A DNA stretch of 64,000 nucleotides from contig OZ243951.1 of assembly GCA_965214565.1 (NCBI GenBank), positions 2,356,001-2,420,000 on the forward strand, read 5' to 3'. This document shows, in pieces, positions 35,656-44,263 of the stretch. Every line of letters starts with the position of its first letter. The stretch's first letter is position 1. Source of the DNA: VXYK01 sp965214565. Lineage in GTDB: Bacteria; Actinomycetota; Acidimicrobiia; Acidimicrobiales; Aldehydirespiratoraceae. A program made the position numbers and the translations under genes. Under the pieces are notes generated by a model. That model ran no database searches and was not told the DNA's origin. It saw only the letters and a program-made list of their open reading frames with translations.

Positions 35656-36589
35656 CCCGGACGGTCACGCTTCAGAACAGAGTCCACGGGCGACTGGGGC
35701 GGCGGGGATTGATGGCGTTGCCGTGATCGACAAACCCGCGGGGTGGACGAGTCACGACGTCGTCGCGAAGTCCCGTGGCGTGCTGGGCACTCGCAAGATA
35801 GGACACTCGGGCACGCTGGACCCTGCCGCTACGGGGGTTCTGGTGCTCGGCGTGGGCAAAGCGACACGCCTGTTGCGATTCTTGACCGAGTTGCCGAAGT
35901 CGTACGTCGGTGAGATCGTCCTGGGAGTTGAGACCTCGACGCTCGACGCGGACGGCGATGTTTGCACCACCCACGACATGTCCGCGGTCACCGACGAAGC
36001 GGTACGTGAAGCGGCGCGTGCTTTCGTTGGTCAGACAATGCAGGTTCCGCCGATGGTCTCCGCTGTCAGAGTCGACGGTAAGCGGCTGTATGAACTCGCA
36101 CGTCAAGGCAAAGAAATCGAACGCAGCGCACGCCCTGTAGAGGTGTACCGCTACGACCTGGAACCGATAGTCGAAGAGCCGGGCGTTTGGCGCTGCGCCG
36201 TCGAGTGTTCGTCGGGTACCTACATCAGGTCTCTGGCAGCGGACCTCGGCAAGGCTCTGGGTGGAGGTGCGCACCTGCGCGCGCTCAAGCGCGTGGCGGT
36301 GGGTGGGTTCACCATTGATCAGGCCACCGCTGTGGATGTCCCGGCTCTGCGGCCCGTGTCTGATGCGGTCGCTCATCTACCGGCCCGTGTTGTCAACGAC
36401 GAAGTTGCGCTTCGAGTGAGCCACGGGCAGGTGCTCGACCTCGGCGCGCTGGACTTCGGCGAGCAGGACGAGGGTCCATGGGCTGTGGTCGATTCGGCGG
36501 GTGCGTTGCTGGCCGTGTACGGACCGAGCCGAGGACGCGCCAAGCCCTTGGTCGTGATCTCCGGGTCGGCTGCACCGCCTACGCCCTGA
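35645..36589 (+). CDS. truB: tRNA pseudouridine55 synthase TruB
   Basis: Makes pseudouridine 55 in the T-loop of tRNAs. It is 314 residues from ATG 35645 (GGCGGC upstream; ATG 35621 is the alternative), overlapping the rbfA end by 11 bp. The catalytic motif KIGHSGTLDPAATGVLVLGV places the nucleophilic Asp at residue 59. QVPPMVSAVRVDGKRLYELA and VECSSGTYIRSLAADLGKAL are further TruB blocks. A PUA-like C-terminal region completes it. It is part of the rimP-to-ribA gene string. Confidence 0.93.
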   Translation: MVPSPDGHASEQSPRATGAAGIDGVAVIDKPAGWTSHDVVAKSRGVLGTRKIGHSGTLDPAATGVLVLGVGKATRLLRFLTELPKSYVGEIVLGVETSTLDADGDVCTTHDMSAVTDEAVREAARAFVGQTMQVPPMVSAVRVDGKRLYELARQGKEIERSARPVEVYRYDLEPIVEEPGVWRCAVECSSGTYIRSLAADLGKALGGGAHLRALKRVAVGGFTIDQATAVDVPALRPVSDAVAHLPARVVNDEVALRVSHGQVLDLGALDFGEQDEGPWAVVDSAGALLAVYGPSRGRAKPLVVISGSAAPPTP

Positions 36590-36616
36590 GCCGCTGTACC
36601 GTTGGGGGCCCGCTTC

Positions 36617-37573
36617 GTGAGCAGTTCTATGAGAATCCTTCAAGACCAAGACGATCAATTGCCGGCGGCGATTTCTGTCGCGTCCACGATCGGGGTCTTC
36701 GACGGTGTGCACAAGGGGCACCAGGAGGTGTTCCGCATGGTCCGCGTGGTGGCGGACCGTCTCGATGTCGCCTCAGCGGTGGTGACGTTCGACAACCATC
36801 CAGCCCACGTGGTGCGTCCCCGCAGTGCCCCTCGCCTGCTGACGACGCTCGATCAGAAGCTGGAACTAATCGACGCTGAGGGGATCGACTACGCCTACGT
36901 GGTCCATTTCGACGCCGAACGGGCCGGTACCCATCCAGACGTCTTCGTCGAGCAGGTCTTCGTAGAGGCCCTGCACGCCAAGGCGATCGTCGTGGGCGAG
37001 GACTTCCACTTCGGTCGGGGTCGCAGCGGCAACGTGGAGGCTCTGCGCAAGATAGGTGAGGAATGGGACTTCGAGGTGCATGCCCTGGAGTTGATCCAGC
37101 ACAGCGACGAGGCCCGTGAACCGGTCTCGTCGACCAAAATCCGTCGGGCTCTGGCGGGTGGTGACGTGTCACGCGCCGCGGCGATGCTCGGTCGCCCTTA
37201 CGAGGTGCGTGGAACCGTGCAGGAAGGTGATCGTAGGGGTCAGTTGATCGGTTTCCCAACGGCCAACATCCCGGTCACGAAGACGATGGCATGGCCCGCT
37301 GATGCCGTGTACGCCGGGTGGTGTGACCTCCCCGACGGCAATCGCCATCCGTGCGCGATCAACATAGGTCGGCGACCGACGTTTTATGAGCACGCAGAGC
37401 AGTCGCTGCTCGAAGCGCACCTGATCGATTTCGACGGTGACCTGTACGGCGCTCAAGTGGCGGTCTCGTTTGTGGCTTTCCTGCGCAGTGAGCGTAAGTT
37501 CGAGGGGATCGACCAACTTGCCAAGCAACTCAAAAGAGATGTTGATGATGCTCGAAAGCTCCTCAAAGGGTGA
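36617..37573 (+). CDS. ribF: Bifunctional riboflavin kinase/FAD synthetase
   Basis: Converts riboflavin to FMN and then FAD. It is 318 residues from GTG 36617, which has GGGGG eight bases upstream; TTG 36602 and ATG 36629 are alternatives. The N-terminal nucleotidyltransferase domain shows GVFDGVHKGHQEVFR and VGEDFHFGRGRSGN. The C-terminal kinase domain shows RPYEVRGTVQEGDRRGQLIG, FPTANIP and INIGRRPTF. It is directly coupled to ribA, whose start codon shares its stop. Confidence 0.93.
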   Translation: MSSSMRILQDQDDQLPAAISVASTIGVFDGVHKGHQEVFRMVRVVADRLDVASAVVTFDNHPAHVVRPRSAPRLLTTLDQKLELIDAEGIDYAYVVHFDAERAGTHPDVFVEQVFVEALHAKAIVVGEDFHFGRGRSGNVEALRKIGEEWDFEVHALELIQHSDEAREPVSSTKIRRALAGGDVSRAAAMLGRPYEVRGTVQEGDRRGQLIGFPTANIPVTKTMAWPADAVYAGWCDLPDGNRHPCAINIGRRPTFYEHAEQSLLEAHLIDFDGDLYGAQVAVSFVAFLRSERKFEGIDQLAKQLKRDVDDARKLLKG

Positions 37574-38187
37574 TGACTCAGAACACGATGGTTGTTGAAC
37601 ATTTCGCTGCTGCCCGGGTGCCGACGAGCAATGGAACCTTCGTGGCCCACGCCTATCGGTCCGTCGCCGACGGGGAGGAGCACATCGCCTATGTGATGGG
37701 CGACGTCGAGGGCGGTGCACCTCCGCTGGTGCGGATGCACAGTGAATGCTTGACCGGCGATCTGCTGTCGTCGTTGCGTTGCGACTGCGGTCAACAACTT
37801 CGTGCCGCGCTCGCAATGATTTCCGAGGAGGGCCGAGGGGTGCTCGTCTACCTGCGGGGTCACGAAGGGCGCGGTATCGGCATCGGACACAAGATCCGTG
37901 CCTACGCCCTGCAGGACGTGGGGCTCGACACCGTCGAGGCCAACGAGGCGCAGGGACTCCCGATCGACTCCCGGTCCTACGGCGTGGGAGCGAGCATCCT
38001 GGCTGACCTCGGGATCACCGAGATGCGACTGATGACCAACAACCCGATGAAGCTCGACGGTCTGGAGGACTTCAACCTCAAGATCACCGAGCGGATCCCG
38101 ATCGAGATCGAGTCGAACCCCGAGAATCTGCGGTACCTCAGGACCAAGCGGGACCGCCTGGGCCACACGCTCACTGCTGCGCTCTGA
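37573..38187 (+). CDS. ribA: GTP cyclohydrolase II
   Basis: First committed enzyme of riboflavin synthesis, 204 residues from ATG 37573 inside the ribF stop (GTGATG; AAAGGG upstream favours ATG over GTG 37570). The zinc site is Cys59, Cys70 and Cys72 in SECLTGDLLSSLRCDCGQQL, and the GTP-binding loop is VYLRGHEGRGIGIGHKI. It is monofunctional, with no DHBP synthase domain fused, which differs from the common actinobacterial RibBA. Its 3' end forms part of a terminator shared with pepN. Confidence 0.93.
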   Translation: MTQNTMVVEHFAAARVPTSNGTFVAHAYRSVADGEEHIAYVMGDVEGGAPPLVRMHSECLTGDLLSSLRCDCGQQLRAALAMISEEGRGVLVYLRGHEGRGIGIGHKIRAYALQDVGLDTVEANEAQGLPIDSRSYGVGASILADLGITEMRLMTNNPMKLDGLEDFNLKITERIPIEIESNPENLRYLRTKRDRLGHTLTAAL

Positions 38188-38218
38188 GAGGCGGCGCCGT
38201 GTGCCGCTGCCTCAGAGC
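38181..38218. terminator. Bidirectional hairpin between ribA and pepN
   Basis: GCTCTGAG (38181-38188) pairs perfectly with CTCAGAGC (38211-38218), and GCGGC inside pairs with GCCGC. The stem includes both convergent stop codons. There is no clear T-run, so efficiency is uncertain. Confidence 0.6.
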
Positions 38219-40749
38219 CCGAGGCCCGACTGCCGCACTCGGGTGCGGAACACCGTGTTGATCCGTTGACGTTCCAGATGCTGGGCAACTTGTTTCGCCC
38301 CCTGCGGCACGGGGTGGGCGGCGAGGAAGTCGGCGACTGCGGTTACATGTTCGTCGGTATCGAGCATCACGATCCCTTCGAGCATCCGCGCCACTGAATT
38401 GCTCGGGAAGCTGTCTGTGAGCCGGTCCCAATGCGACGCCACGAAGGCCCAGACATGGCTGCCGACTTCCTGGTTGACCAGAGCACGGCGGATCAGGTAG
38501 GGCCCGTCCTGAGTCCGTATCTCGCCCGACACGATGTCTTCGAGCAGTTCGTCTATCAGCGTCGTGTCCCGGAAGTCTGCAAGCACTCGAAGGTTCCGCT
38601 GCTCGGTCTGGGGATCCGATGCCTGTCTCGAGACGGCACGGATCTCGTCGAAGTCGGACCGTGTGCCGTTGTGCGCGACCACAGTCAGCGCGGCAGTGGC
38701 CAGCGTGGGATCGTTGTGGTAGCGCAACTGCGGTGAGACGTTGATGATCTCGGGGTCGTCGGCGACTGTCCCGAGCAGCACGACGAGCGTGGCGCGCAGT
38801 TCGCGCACACGGTCGTCGTCGCTGTCGTCGGTTCGGATTCCGACCCGTTCCAGCGCGAGGTTCGCGAGTGTGCGGACTCTCTCATTGAACAGCGCGGCGC
38901 TGGGGGATTCGTTGTCGATCAGCCGTTTCAGGTGTCCGAGTGATCCGGCGAGGGCTTGCCAGACCGTGAGATCGTCCTCGTCGACGAATCTCAGGGCAGT
39001 CTCGAAATACTCCTGCGCACCGAGTTCCCCCGCGACCGTGAGTGCCCAGGCGTCGTCGACCACCCCATGGCGTTCGCTCGGCGTGAGGTCGCCCGAGACG
39101 GCGGCCGCGATCGCGCCTCGGGTGGGGCGAACTCTGAAGAATCCCGACGAGTCGGCATTGACGGTCAGAATGTCGTTAACAGAGTGGCCCGAGAGGGTGG
39201 CCGCCGGTCCGTCGAGCAGGAATCTTGCGTCGATCCCGTCTTCGTGACCGTTGCGGCGGGCGCGGATGCTCAGGGGCACGGCCCAGCGCTGATCGTTCGA
39301 TCCAGACGGATCGAGTGCGAAGTGACGCTGTGACACCGCAACACCGTGCGCCGTCTCGGCCAACTCGACGAGCGGGTATCCGCCCTGGTAGATCCACCCG
39401 TCCATGATCCTCCGCACGGGTTCACCGCTTGTGGCCTCGAGGGAGTCCCAGAGGTCGCTGGTGTCGGTGTTGGCGTAGGCATGCGTCGACAGGTAATGGC
39501 GGACACCGTCGCGGAAGCGTTCAACGCCCAGATACTGCTCCAGCATCCTGACCAGCGAGGCGCCCTTCTCATAGGTGAGGATGTCGAACATCCCCTCAGC
39601 CTCGGACGGTGTCCGCACGGGATACTCGATCGGGCGGGTGGAGGTGAGCGCGTCGGTGGCGAATGCGGCTGAACGTCCCCGACTGAATGTGGTCCACACC
39701 TGCCAATCGGGCCTGTAGGCGTCGGTGCAGGCCGTTTCCATGAAGGTGGCGAACGCTTCGTTCAGCCAGATCCCCTCCCACCACTTCATCGTCACCAGAT
39801 CGCCGAACCACATGTGCGCGATCTCGTGGTTGATGACCGCGGCTGCGATCTGCAGTTCGGGCTGGGTGGCGGTCTCAGGGTCGATCAGCAGCAGCACCTC
39901 ACGGAAGGTTATGCAGCCGAGGTTCTCCATGGCCCCCGAAGCGAAGTCGGGGATGGCCACAAGATCGACTTTGTCGGACGGGTAGGGGATCGCGTAGTAG
40001 TCAGCGAACCAGCGAAGGGCATGGGACGCTACGTCGAGCGCATACGAAGTGAGGTGGCCGCGTCCGGGCCGATGCACGACGCGGATCTCCACGCCGTCGA
40101 CCTCAATCGGATCGGTGACCTCCAGAGGGCCCACCACGAAGGCCACGAGATACGTCGACATCGGCATCGTCTCCGCGAAGGTGACTCGGCGCCTGTCGGG
40201 ATCTGGGAACGACTCGCGGACCACCCCGGTGTTGGAGACTGCCAGATGCGCCTGATCAACCACCAGCGTCGTGGCGAAGGTGGCTTTGTATGCCGGTTCG
40301 TCCCAGCACGGGAAGGCTCTGCGGGCGTCGGTCGATTCGAACTGTGTGGTGGCGATGGTGTGAGCGGCCCCGTTCTCGTCGTGGTAGGTGGATCGGTAGA
40401 AGCCTCGGAGGAGGTCATTGAGGATCCCCGAGAAGGTCAACTCAATATGGGCTGGACCTGCGGCGATCTCGGTCGGGAGAGCGAGGTGCAGGCGCTCGGT
40501 GTCATCATCGAGGTAACAGTCGGGGGTGAGGGCGGTACCGTCGCCGAGCTGGACCCGCGCTGAGCGGATCTCCAGTTCGGCGGCGTTGCAGACGATCTCG
40601 TCGGTCTCCTCGAGCACCTCCACATCGATCACCACCGAGCCGAAGAATGTTGCAGCGGCAAGGTCGGGCTCCAGCTCCAGTTGGTAGCGGCTGGGTACGA
40701 CATGGGTGGGAAGTCGGGGATCGCGCTGCGTCGTTTGGCGTTGGGTCAT
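38212..40749 (-). CDS. pepN: Aminopeptidase N (M1 family)
   Basis: Zinc metallo-aminopeptidase of 845 residues, cytoplasmic, typical actinobacterial PepN length. The substrate-recognition motif GAMENLG is near residue 270. The zinc motif VINHEIAHMWFGDLVTMKWW is near 306, with the third ligand Glu in WLNEAFATFM. The ERAP1-like C-terminal domain follows from about 540. It is convergent with ribA, ends in the shared hairpin, and is divergent from the PfkB kinase with a 60-bp promoter gap. Confidence 0.93.
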   Translation of the reverse strand: MTQRQTTQRDPRLPTHVVPSRYQLELEPDLAAATFFGSVVIDVEVLEETDEIVCNAAELEIRSARVQLGDGTALTPDCYLDDDTERLHLALPTEIAAGPAHIELTFSGILNDLLRGFYRSTYHDENGAAHTIATTQFESTDARRAFPCWDEPAYKATFATTLVVDQAHLAVSNTGVVRESFPDPDRRRVTFAETMPMSTYLVAFVVGPLEVTDPIEVDGVEIRVVHRPGRGHLTSYALDVASHALRWFADYYAIPYPSDKVDLVAIPDFASGAMENLGCITFREVLLLIDPETATQPELQIAAAVINHEIAHMWFGDLVTMKWWEGIWLNEAFATFMETACTDAYRPDWQVWTTFSRGRSAAFATDALTSTRPIEYPVRTPSEAEGMFDILTYEKGASLVRMLEQYLGVERFRDGVRHYLSTHAYANTDTSDLWDSLEATSGEPVRRIMDGWIYQGGYPLVELAETAHGVAVSQRHFALDPSGSNDQRWAVPLSIRARRNGHEDGIDARFLLDGPAATLSGHSVNDILTVNADSSGFFRVRPTRGAIAAAVSGDLTPSERHGVVDDAWALTVAGELGAQEYFETALRFVDEDDLTVWQALAGSLGHLKRLIDNESPSAALFNERVRTLANLALERVGIRTDDSDDDRVRELRATLVVLLGTVADDPEIINVSPQLRYHNDPTLATAALTVVAHNGTRSDFDEIRAVSRQASDPQTEQRNLRVLADFRDTTLIDELLEDIVSGEIRTQDGPYLIRRALVNQEVGSHVWAFVASHWDRLTDSFPSNSVARMLEGIVMLDTDEHVTAVADFLAAHPVPQGAKQVAQHLERQRINTVFRTRVRQSGLGL

Positions 40750-40810
40750 GGGGTCCTTTGTATCGGCTAAACTTGATGGTCTTGCCAGTTAGCACCAGCC
40801 TGTACGAGAA

Positions 40811-41791
40811 GTGACCTCCGATCCGAGCCTCGATGTTGTCGGTGTGGGCAATTCCATCGTCGACGTGATCGCGATGGTCGACGACAGTTTCATCGAGACG
40901 CACGGCTTGGCCAAGGGGGCGATGACCCTGATCGATGAGGAGCGGGCGACGTCGCTGTATGCGGCGATGCCTCCGGCGCTGGAGATCTCGGGGGGTTCGG
41001 CAGCCAACACCGTCGCCGGTGTGGCGAGTTTCGGTGGCTCGGCCGCGTACATAGGCAAGGTGCGTAACGATCAACTCGGGGAGGTGTTCGCCCATGATCT
41101 GCGCGCTGCTGGGGTTGGGTTCGATGTGCCGCTCGCAAACGGGGGGCCGCCGACGGGTCGCAGCCTCATTCAAGTGACCCCGGACGCCGAGCGCACCATG
41201 AACACGTTCCTGGGGATGAGCACCCTGTTGGAACCGGCGGACGTCGACGCTGAGCTGGTCGTCTCTGCAGCGATCACCTACTGCGAGGGGTATCTGTGGG
41301 ACATCGACATCGCCAAGGCCGCGATCCGCCACACCATGGATCTGGCTTCGGACGCGGGCCGGCTCGTCTCGCTGACGCTCTCGGACTCGTTCTGCGTAGA
41401 CCGGCATCGCCACGAGTGGCTCGACCTCATCAGCGACATGGTCGACCTGGTATTCGCCAACGAGACGGAGATCTGTTCGTTGTTCGAGACTGAAGACTTC
41501 GACTCCGCTGCCGCACTGGCCGCAGACATCGCAGAGATCGCGGCGCTGACCCGGTCCGCTGATGGTTCGGTGGTTGTGTCGGGCGACGAGCGTGTGGAAG
41601 TTCCTGCTGTGCAAGTCCCGCGCATCGTCGATGCGACGGGAGCGGGCGACCTGTATGCGTCGGGTTTCCTGTTCGGCATGGCCAGAGGCGCTGATCTGAG
41701 GCGTTGTGCCGAACTGGGGGGCATCGCCGCGGCTGAGATCATCTCCCATGTCGGTGCTCGTCCCCAGGTATCGCTCAACTCGCTAGCCTGA
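40811..41791 (+). CDS. PfkB-family kinase, probably adenosine kinase
   Basis: Ribokinase-fold nucleoside/sugar kinase of 326 residues from a GTG start. The first signature is ISGGSAANTVAGVASFGG, the lid/anion-hole signature is IVDATGAGDLYASGFLFG at about residue 272, and SFCVDRHRHEWLDLISDMVD follows the adenosine-kinase-like pattern. The closest family resemblance is to bacterial adenosine kinases, which phosphorylate adenosine to AMP. The adenosine deaminase and nucleoside ABC importer elsewhere in this window make that fitting. Another PfkB sugar substrate cannot be ruled out. Confidence 0.75.
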   Translation: MTSDPSLDVVGVGNSIVDVIAMVDDSFIETHGLAKGAMTLIDEERATSLYAAMPPALEISGGSAANTVAGVASFGGSAAYIGKVRNDQLGEVFAHDLRAAGVGFDVPLANGGPPTGRSLIQVTPDAERTMNTFLGMSTLLEPADVDAELVVSAAITYCEGYLWDIDIAKAAIRHTMDLASDAGRLVSLTLSDSFCVDRHRHEWLDLISDMVDLVFANETEICSLFETEDFDSAAALAADIAEIAALTRSADGSVVVSGDERVEVPAVQVPRIVDATGAGDLYASGFLFGMARGADLRRCAELGGIAAAEIISHVGARPQVSLNSLA

Positions 41792-41829
41792 CGGTCTGCT
41801 GAAACCGACACGAGGGATTGTGCAAGGCC

Positions 41830-42678
41830 ATGGGATACACGTGTTTCGAGATCGACGAGTCTGAGGGAGTGGCACACGTCCGTCTGTGCCGCCCCGACGA
41901 GTTCAACACCATGACTCCCGAGTTCTGGAGGGAGCTCCCAGAGATCATCGGCGAGTTGTCTGACAGTGGTCGGGCGCGCGTCGTTGTCTTGTCGTCCACC
42001 GGGAAGCACTTCTGTGCCGGCATGGACCTGGCGGTCTTCACGGGCGGGTCCGGTGCTGGTGCAACGGGCGACGCGATCACTGAGGTGGGTCGTCAACGTG
42101 CCGCGCTGCGTTACAACGTCCTGCATCTCCAGGATGCGTTGAGCGCACTGGAACGGGCTCGGATGCCGGTGTTGGCAGCGATTCAGGGAGGCTGCGTCGG
42201 TGGTGCGGTCGACATGGTCACTGCGGCGGACTGCCGCTATGCGAGCGCGGACGCCTGGTTCTGCATTCAGGAGATCAACATCGGCATGACGGCTGACGTA
42301 GGCACCCTGCAGCGTCTGCCGAAGCTCATCCCCGAGGGAGTCGCGCGGGAATTCGCCTATACCGGTCGCCGCATGGACGCCCAACGGGCCGCTGAGTTGG
42401 GCCTGGTCAACGAGGTTTTTGATGACCATGAAACGCTGCTGGAGGGGGTTCATGAGATCGCCGCGGAGATCGCCTCCAAGTCGCCGTTGGCGGTTCATGG
42501 AACCAAGGCGACAATCAACTACAGCAGGGATCATACGGTGGAGGACTCCCTTGCATTCATTGCCGCGTGGCAGACCGGAATGCTTCAGCCCGACGACATG
42601 ATGGAGAGCTTCCGCGCCAAGAGCGAGGGCCGCGAACCCGTTTTCGACGATCTGGGCCCCCTGCACAAGGGCCTGTAG
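41830..42678 (+). CDS. Crotonase resembling delta3,5-delta2,4-dienoyl-CoA isomerase
   Basis: Enoyl-CoA hydratase/isomerase-fold protein of 282 residues from ATG 41830; a TTG at 41818 would add four residues. The oxyanion-hole regions are GKHFCAGMDLAVF and GGCVGGAVDMVTAADCRYAS. The segment WFCIQEINIGMTADVGTLQR carries Glu and Asp at the positions of the catalytic acids of dienoyl-CoA isomerases (ECH1), rather than the two Glu of ordinary hydratases. It would therefore help degrade odd-position unsaturated fatty acids. A perfect hairpin follows directly. Confidence 0.8.
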   Translation: MGYTCFEIDESEGVAHVRLCRPDEFNTMTPEFWRELPEIIGELSDSGRARVVVLSSTGKHFCAGMDLAVFTGGSGAGATGDAITEVGRQRAALRYNVLHLQDALSALERARMPVLAAIQGGCVGGAVDMVTAADCRYASADAWFCIQEINIGMTADVGTLQRLPKLIPEGVAREFAYTGRRMDAQRAAELGLVNEVFDDHETLLEGVHEIAAEIASKSPLAVHGTKATINYSRDHTVEDSLAFIAAWQTGMLQPDDMMESFRAKSEGREPVFDDLGPLHKGL

Positions 42679-42696
42679 CCGGGTCAGCTACCCGGC
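42678..42696. terminator. Hairpin after the crotonase gene
   Basis: GCCGGGT-CAGCT-ACCCGGC is a perfect 7-bp stem with a 5-base loop that begins in the crotonase stop codon. The fragment of the neighbouring hypothetical gene follows five bases later. This suggests the hairpin once served both convergent genes before the ATPase cassette came between them. Confidence 0.6.
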
Positions 42697-42701
42697 GTGG
42701 T

Positions 42702-42749
42702 TCAGCGGAACTTGAGGTCGCCCAGGCGGACCAGAGTCGAGGAGATCCA
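42702..42749 (-). pseudogene. Displaced C-terminal fragment of the hypothetical gene at 44264-44839
   Basis: On the minus strand this encodes WISSTLVRLGDLKFR plus a TGA stop, identical in protein to the C-terminus of the gene 1.5 kb away. The two 48-bp copies differ at two positions (42723 and 42735 against their partners). Both are synonymous third-base changes (CTG/CTC Leu, ACT/ACC Thr). Beyond the Trp codon the match ends. It marks one flank of the DUF4143 ATPase cassette. Confidence 0.85.
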
Positions 42750-42790
42750 ACGGCTCATCCTCCGGCGCGGCGGCGTGCACTCCTCTTTGA

Positions 42791-42897
42791 CAGAACGCGC
42801 TGCAAATTGATTACAGAACGCGCTATTGTTGATCTCCAGAACGCGCTATTGTTGATCTCCAGAACGCGCTATTGTTGATCTCCAGAACGCGCTATTG
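42791..42897. repeat. 23-bp direct repeats upstream of the DUF4143 ATPase gene
   Basis: A unit beginning CAGAACGCGCTATTG and ending TTGATCTC in 23 bp occurs three times perfectly (42814, 42837, 42860). A 15-bp partial copy lies at 42883-42897 and a half-degenerate copy at 42791-42813, all in the same 23-bp register. The array ends 20 bases before the ATPase start codon. There are no spacers, so this is not a CRISPR; it looks like an iteron or operator array. Confidence 0.9.
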
Positions 42898-42917
42898 AAC
42901 CTTGATAGGGGTGAGTC

Positions 42918-44201
42918 ATGGGCGAGGCGGCTGATACGCTGACAATGCCGGGTTACGTGCCGCGCATCGTAGGCCGCGAGGTCGAGAATGCTCTGGGGAG
43001 GCGGGGCGCGGTGCTAGTCGAAGGCGTACGGGGATGCGGCAAGACCTGGATGGCGCGGCGTTTTGCCCGCAGCGAGGCGCGGTTGGACGACGAGGCGGCG
43101 CTGGTGTTGGCCGCATCAGATCCCGCAGAGGTGCTGCGGGGGCCGATTCCTCGGTTGTTGGACGAATGGCAGAACGCGGCGCAGTTGTGGAACCGGGTAC
43201 GCCGCGAATGCGATGACCGCCCCGAGCCCGGCCAGTTCATCCTCACCGGTTCGGCCGCCCCACAAGACGATGTGACCCGCCATACCGGCACTGGGCGCAT
43301 CAGCCGGGTGCTGTTGCGACCAATGTCGCTGTTGGAGATGGATAAGTCCACCGGCGTCGCATCGCTCAAGAAGATGTTCGAAGACGAGACCGTCTCTTTG
43401 CTTCCCAGCGAACAACCGGGGCTGCGAGATATCGCCTCGGCTGTCTGCGTCGGTGGCTGGCCCCAGAACCTCGGCCTCAGCGAGGACGACGCCATGTTGT
43501 CGGTCGGCGACTACCTCAGTGAGATCATCCGGGTGGACATCCCCACTGCCAGCGGGGTGCGCCACGACCCGACCATGGTGCGGCGGTTGATGCAGTCCCT
43601 TTCGCTCAACGTGGCTACCGAGGCCAAGATGACCAAACTGGCCTCTGATATGGACATCGGCCACCCTCCGGGACGCAGCACCGTTGCCGTCTACCTCGAC
43701 GCCCTGCGCCGCATCTACGTCGCCGAGGACCAACCCGCGTGGTCGGTGAACCTGCGATCGAAGGCCACCTTGCGAAGGGAGGCCAAGCGGCACTTCGTAG
43801 ACCCGTCTCTGGCTGCCGCCATGCTGCGGGCCACTCCCGAGCGGCTGCTGTTCGACCCGACGGCGTTCGGTGCGCTGTTCGAGTCGTTGGCGGTGCGCGA
43901 CCTCCGCATCTACAGCCAGGCCCAACGGGCATCGATATTTCACTACCGAGACAACACCGGTTTGGAGGCCGACGCAATCATCGAGCGAACCGACGGCAGA
44001 TGGATCGCCGCTGAGATCAAGCTCAACGCCGGCCCTGACACCATCGACAGGGCTGCGGCGGCCCTGCTGCGCCTCAAAGACAAGACAACCCCCCAACGCG
44101 CGGACAGCCTGGCCTCTCTGGTAGTGATCACCCCCACCGGCGCCGCCTACCGTCGCCCTGACGGCGTGCAGGTCGCCCCGATCACCGCACTCGGACCCTG
44201 A
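42918..44201 (+). CDS. AAA-type ATPase with DUF4143 nuclease-like domain
   Basis: ATPase of 427 residues in a widespread, poorly understood family. The Walker A is GVRGCGKTW (residues 36-44; relatives have GPRQVGKT) and the Walker B-like region is PIPRLLDEWQNAAQLW. DUF4143 fills the C-terminal half and ends in a PD-(D/E)xK-like core, YRDNTGLEADAIIERTDGRW then IAAEIKL, with conserved Glu, Asp, Glu-x-Lys. GTGAG lies upstream of ATG 42918. The gene is the only one in a cassette between two copies of a neighbouring gene's 3' end, and an array of 23-bp repeats precedes it. The function is unknown; defence or DNA-mobility roles have been considered for the family. Confidence 0.8.
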   Translation: MGEAADTLTMPGYVPRIVGREVENALGRRGAVLVEGVRGCGKTWMARRFARSEARLDDEAALVLAASDPAEVLRGPIPRLLDEWQNAAQLWNRVRRECDDRPEPGQFILTGSAAPQDDVTRHTGTGRISRVLLRPMSLLEMDKSTGVASLKKMFEDETVSLLPSEQPGLRDIASAVCVGGWPQNLGLSEDDAMLSVGDYLSEIIRVDIPTASGVRHDPTMVRRLMQSLSLNVATEAKMTKLASDMDIGHPPGRSTVAVYLDALRRIYVAEDQPAWSVNLRSKATLRREAKRHFVDPSLAAAMLRATPERLLFDPTAFGALFESLAVRDLRIYSQAQRASIFHYRDNTGLEADAIIERTDGRWIAAEIKLNAGPDTIDRAAAALLRLKDKTTPQRADSLASLVVITPTGAAYRRPDGVQVAPITALGP

Positions 44202-44263
44202 CCCCAACCCAGCGACGCAGCAAAGCTGACCTGACCTCCCCGGATTCGGCTGCCTGGAGCGGT

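Noticed and set aside
42791..42897. Possible CRISPR array
   Set aside because: The 23-bp units are directly adjacent with no unique spacers, and no cas gene is in the window.
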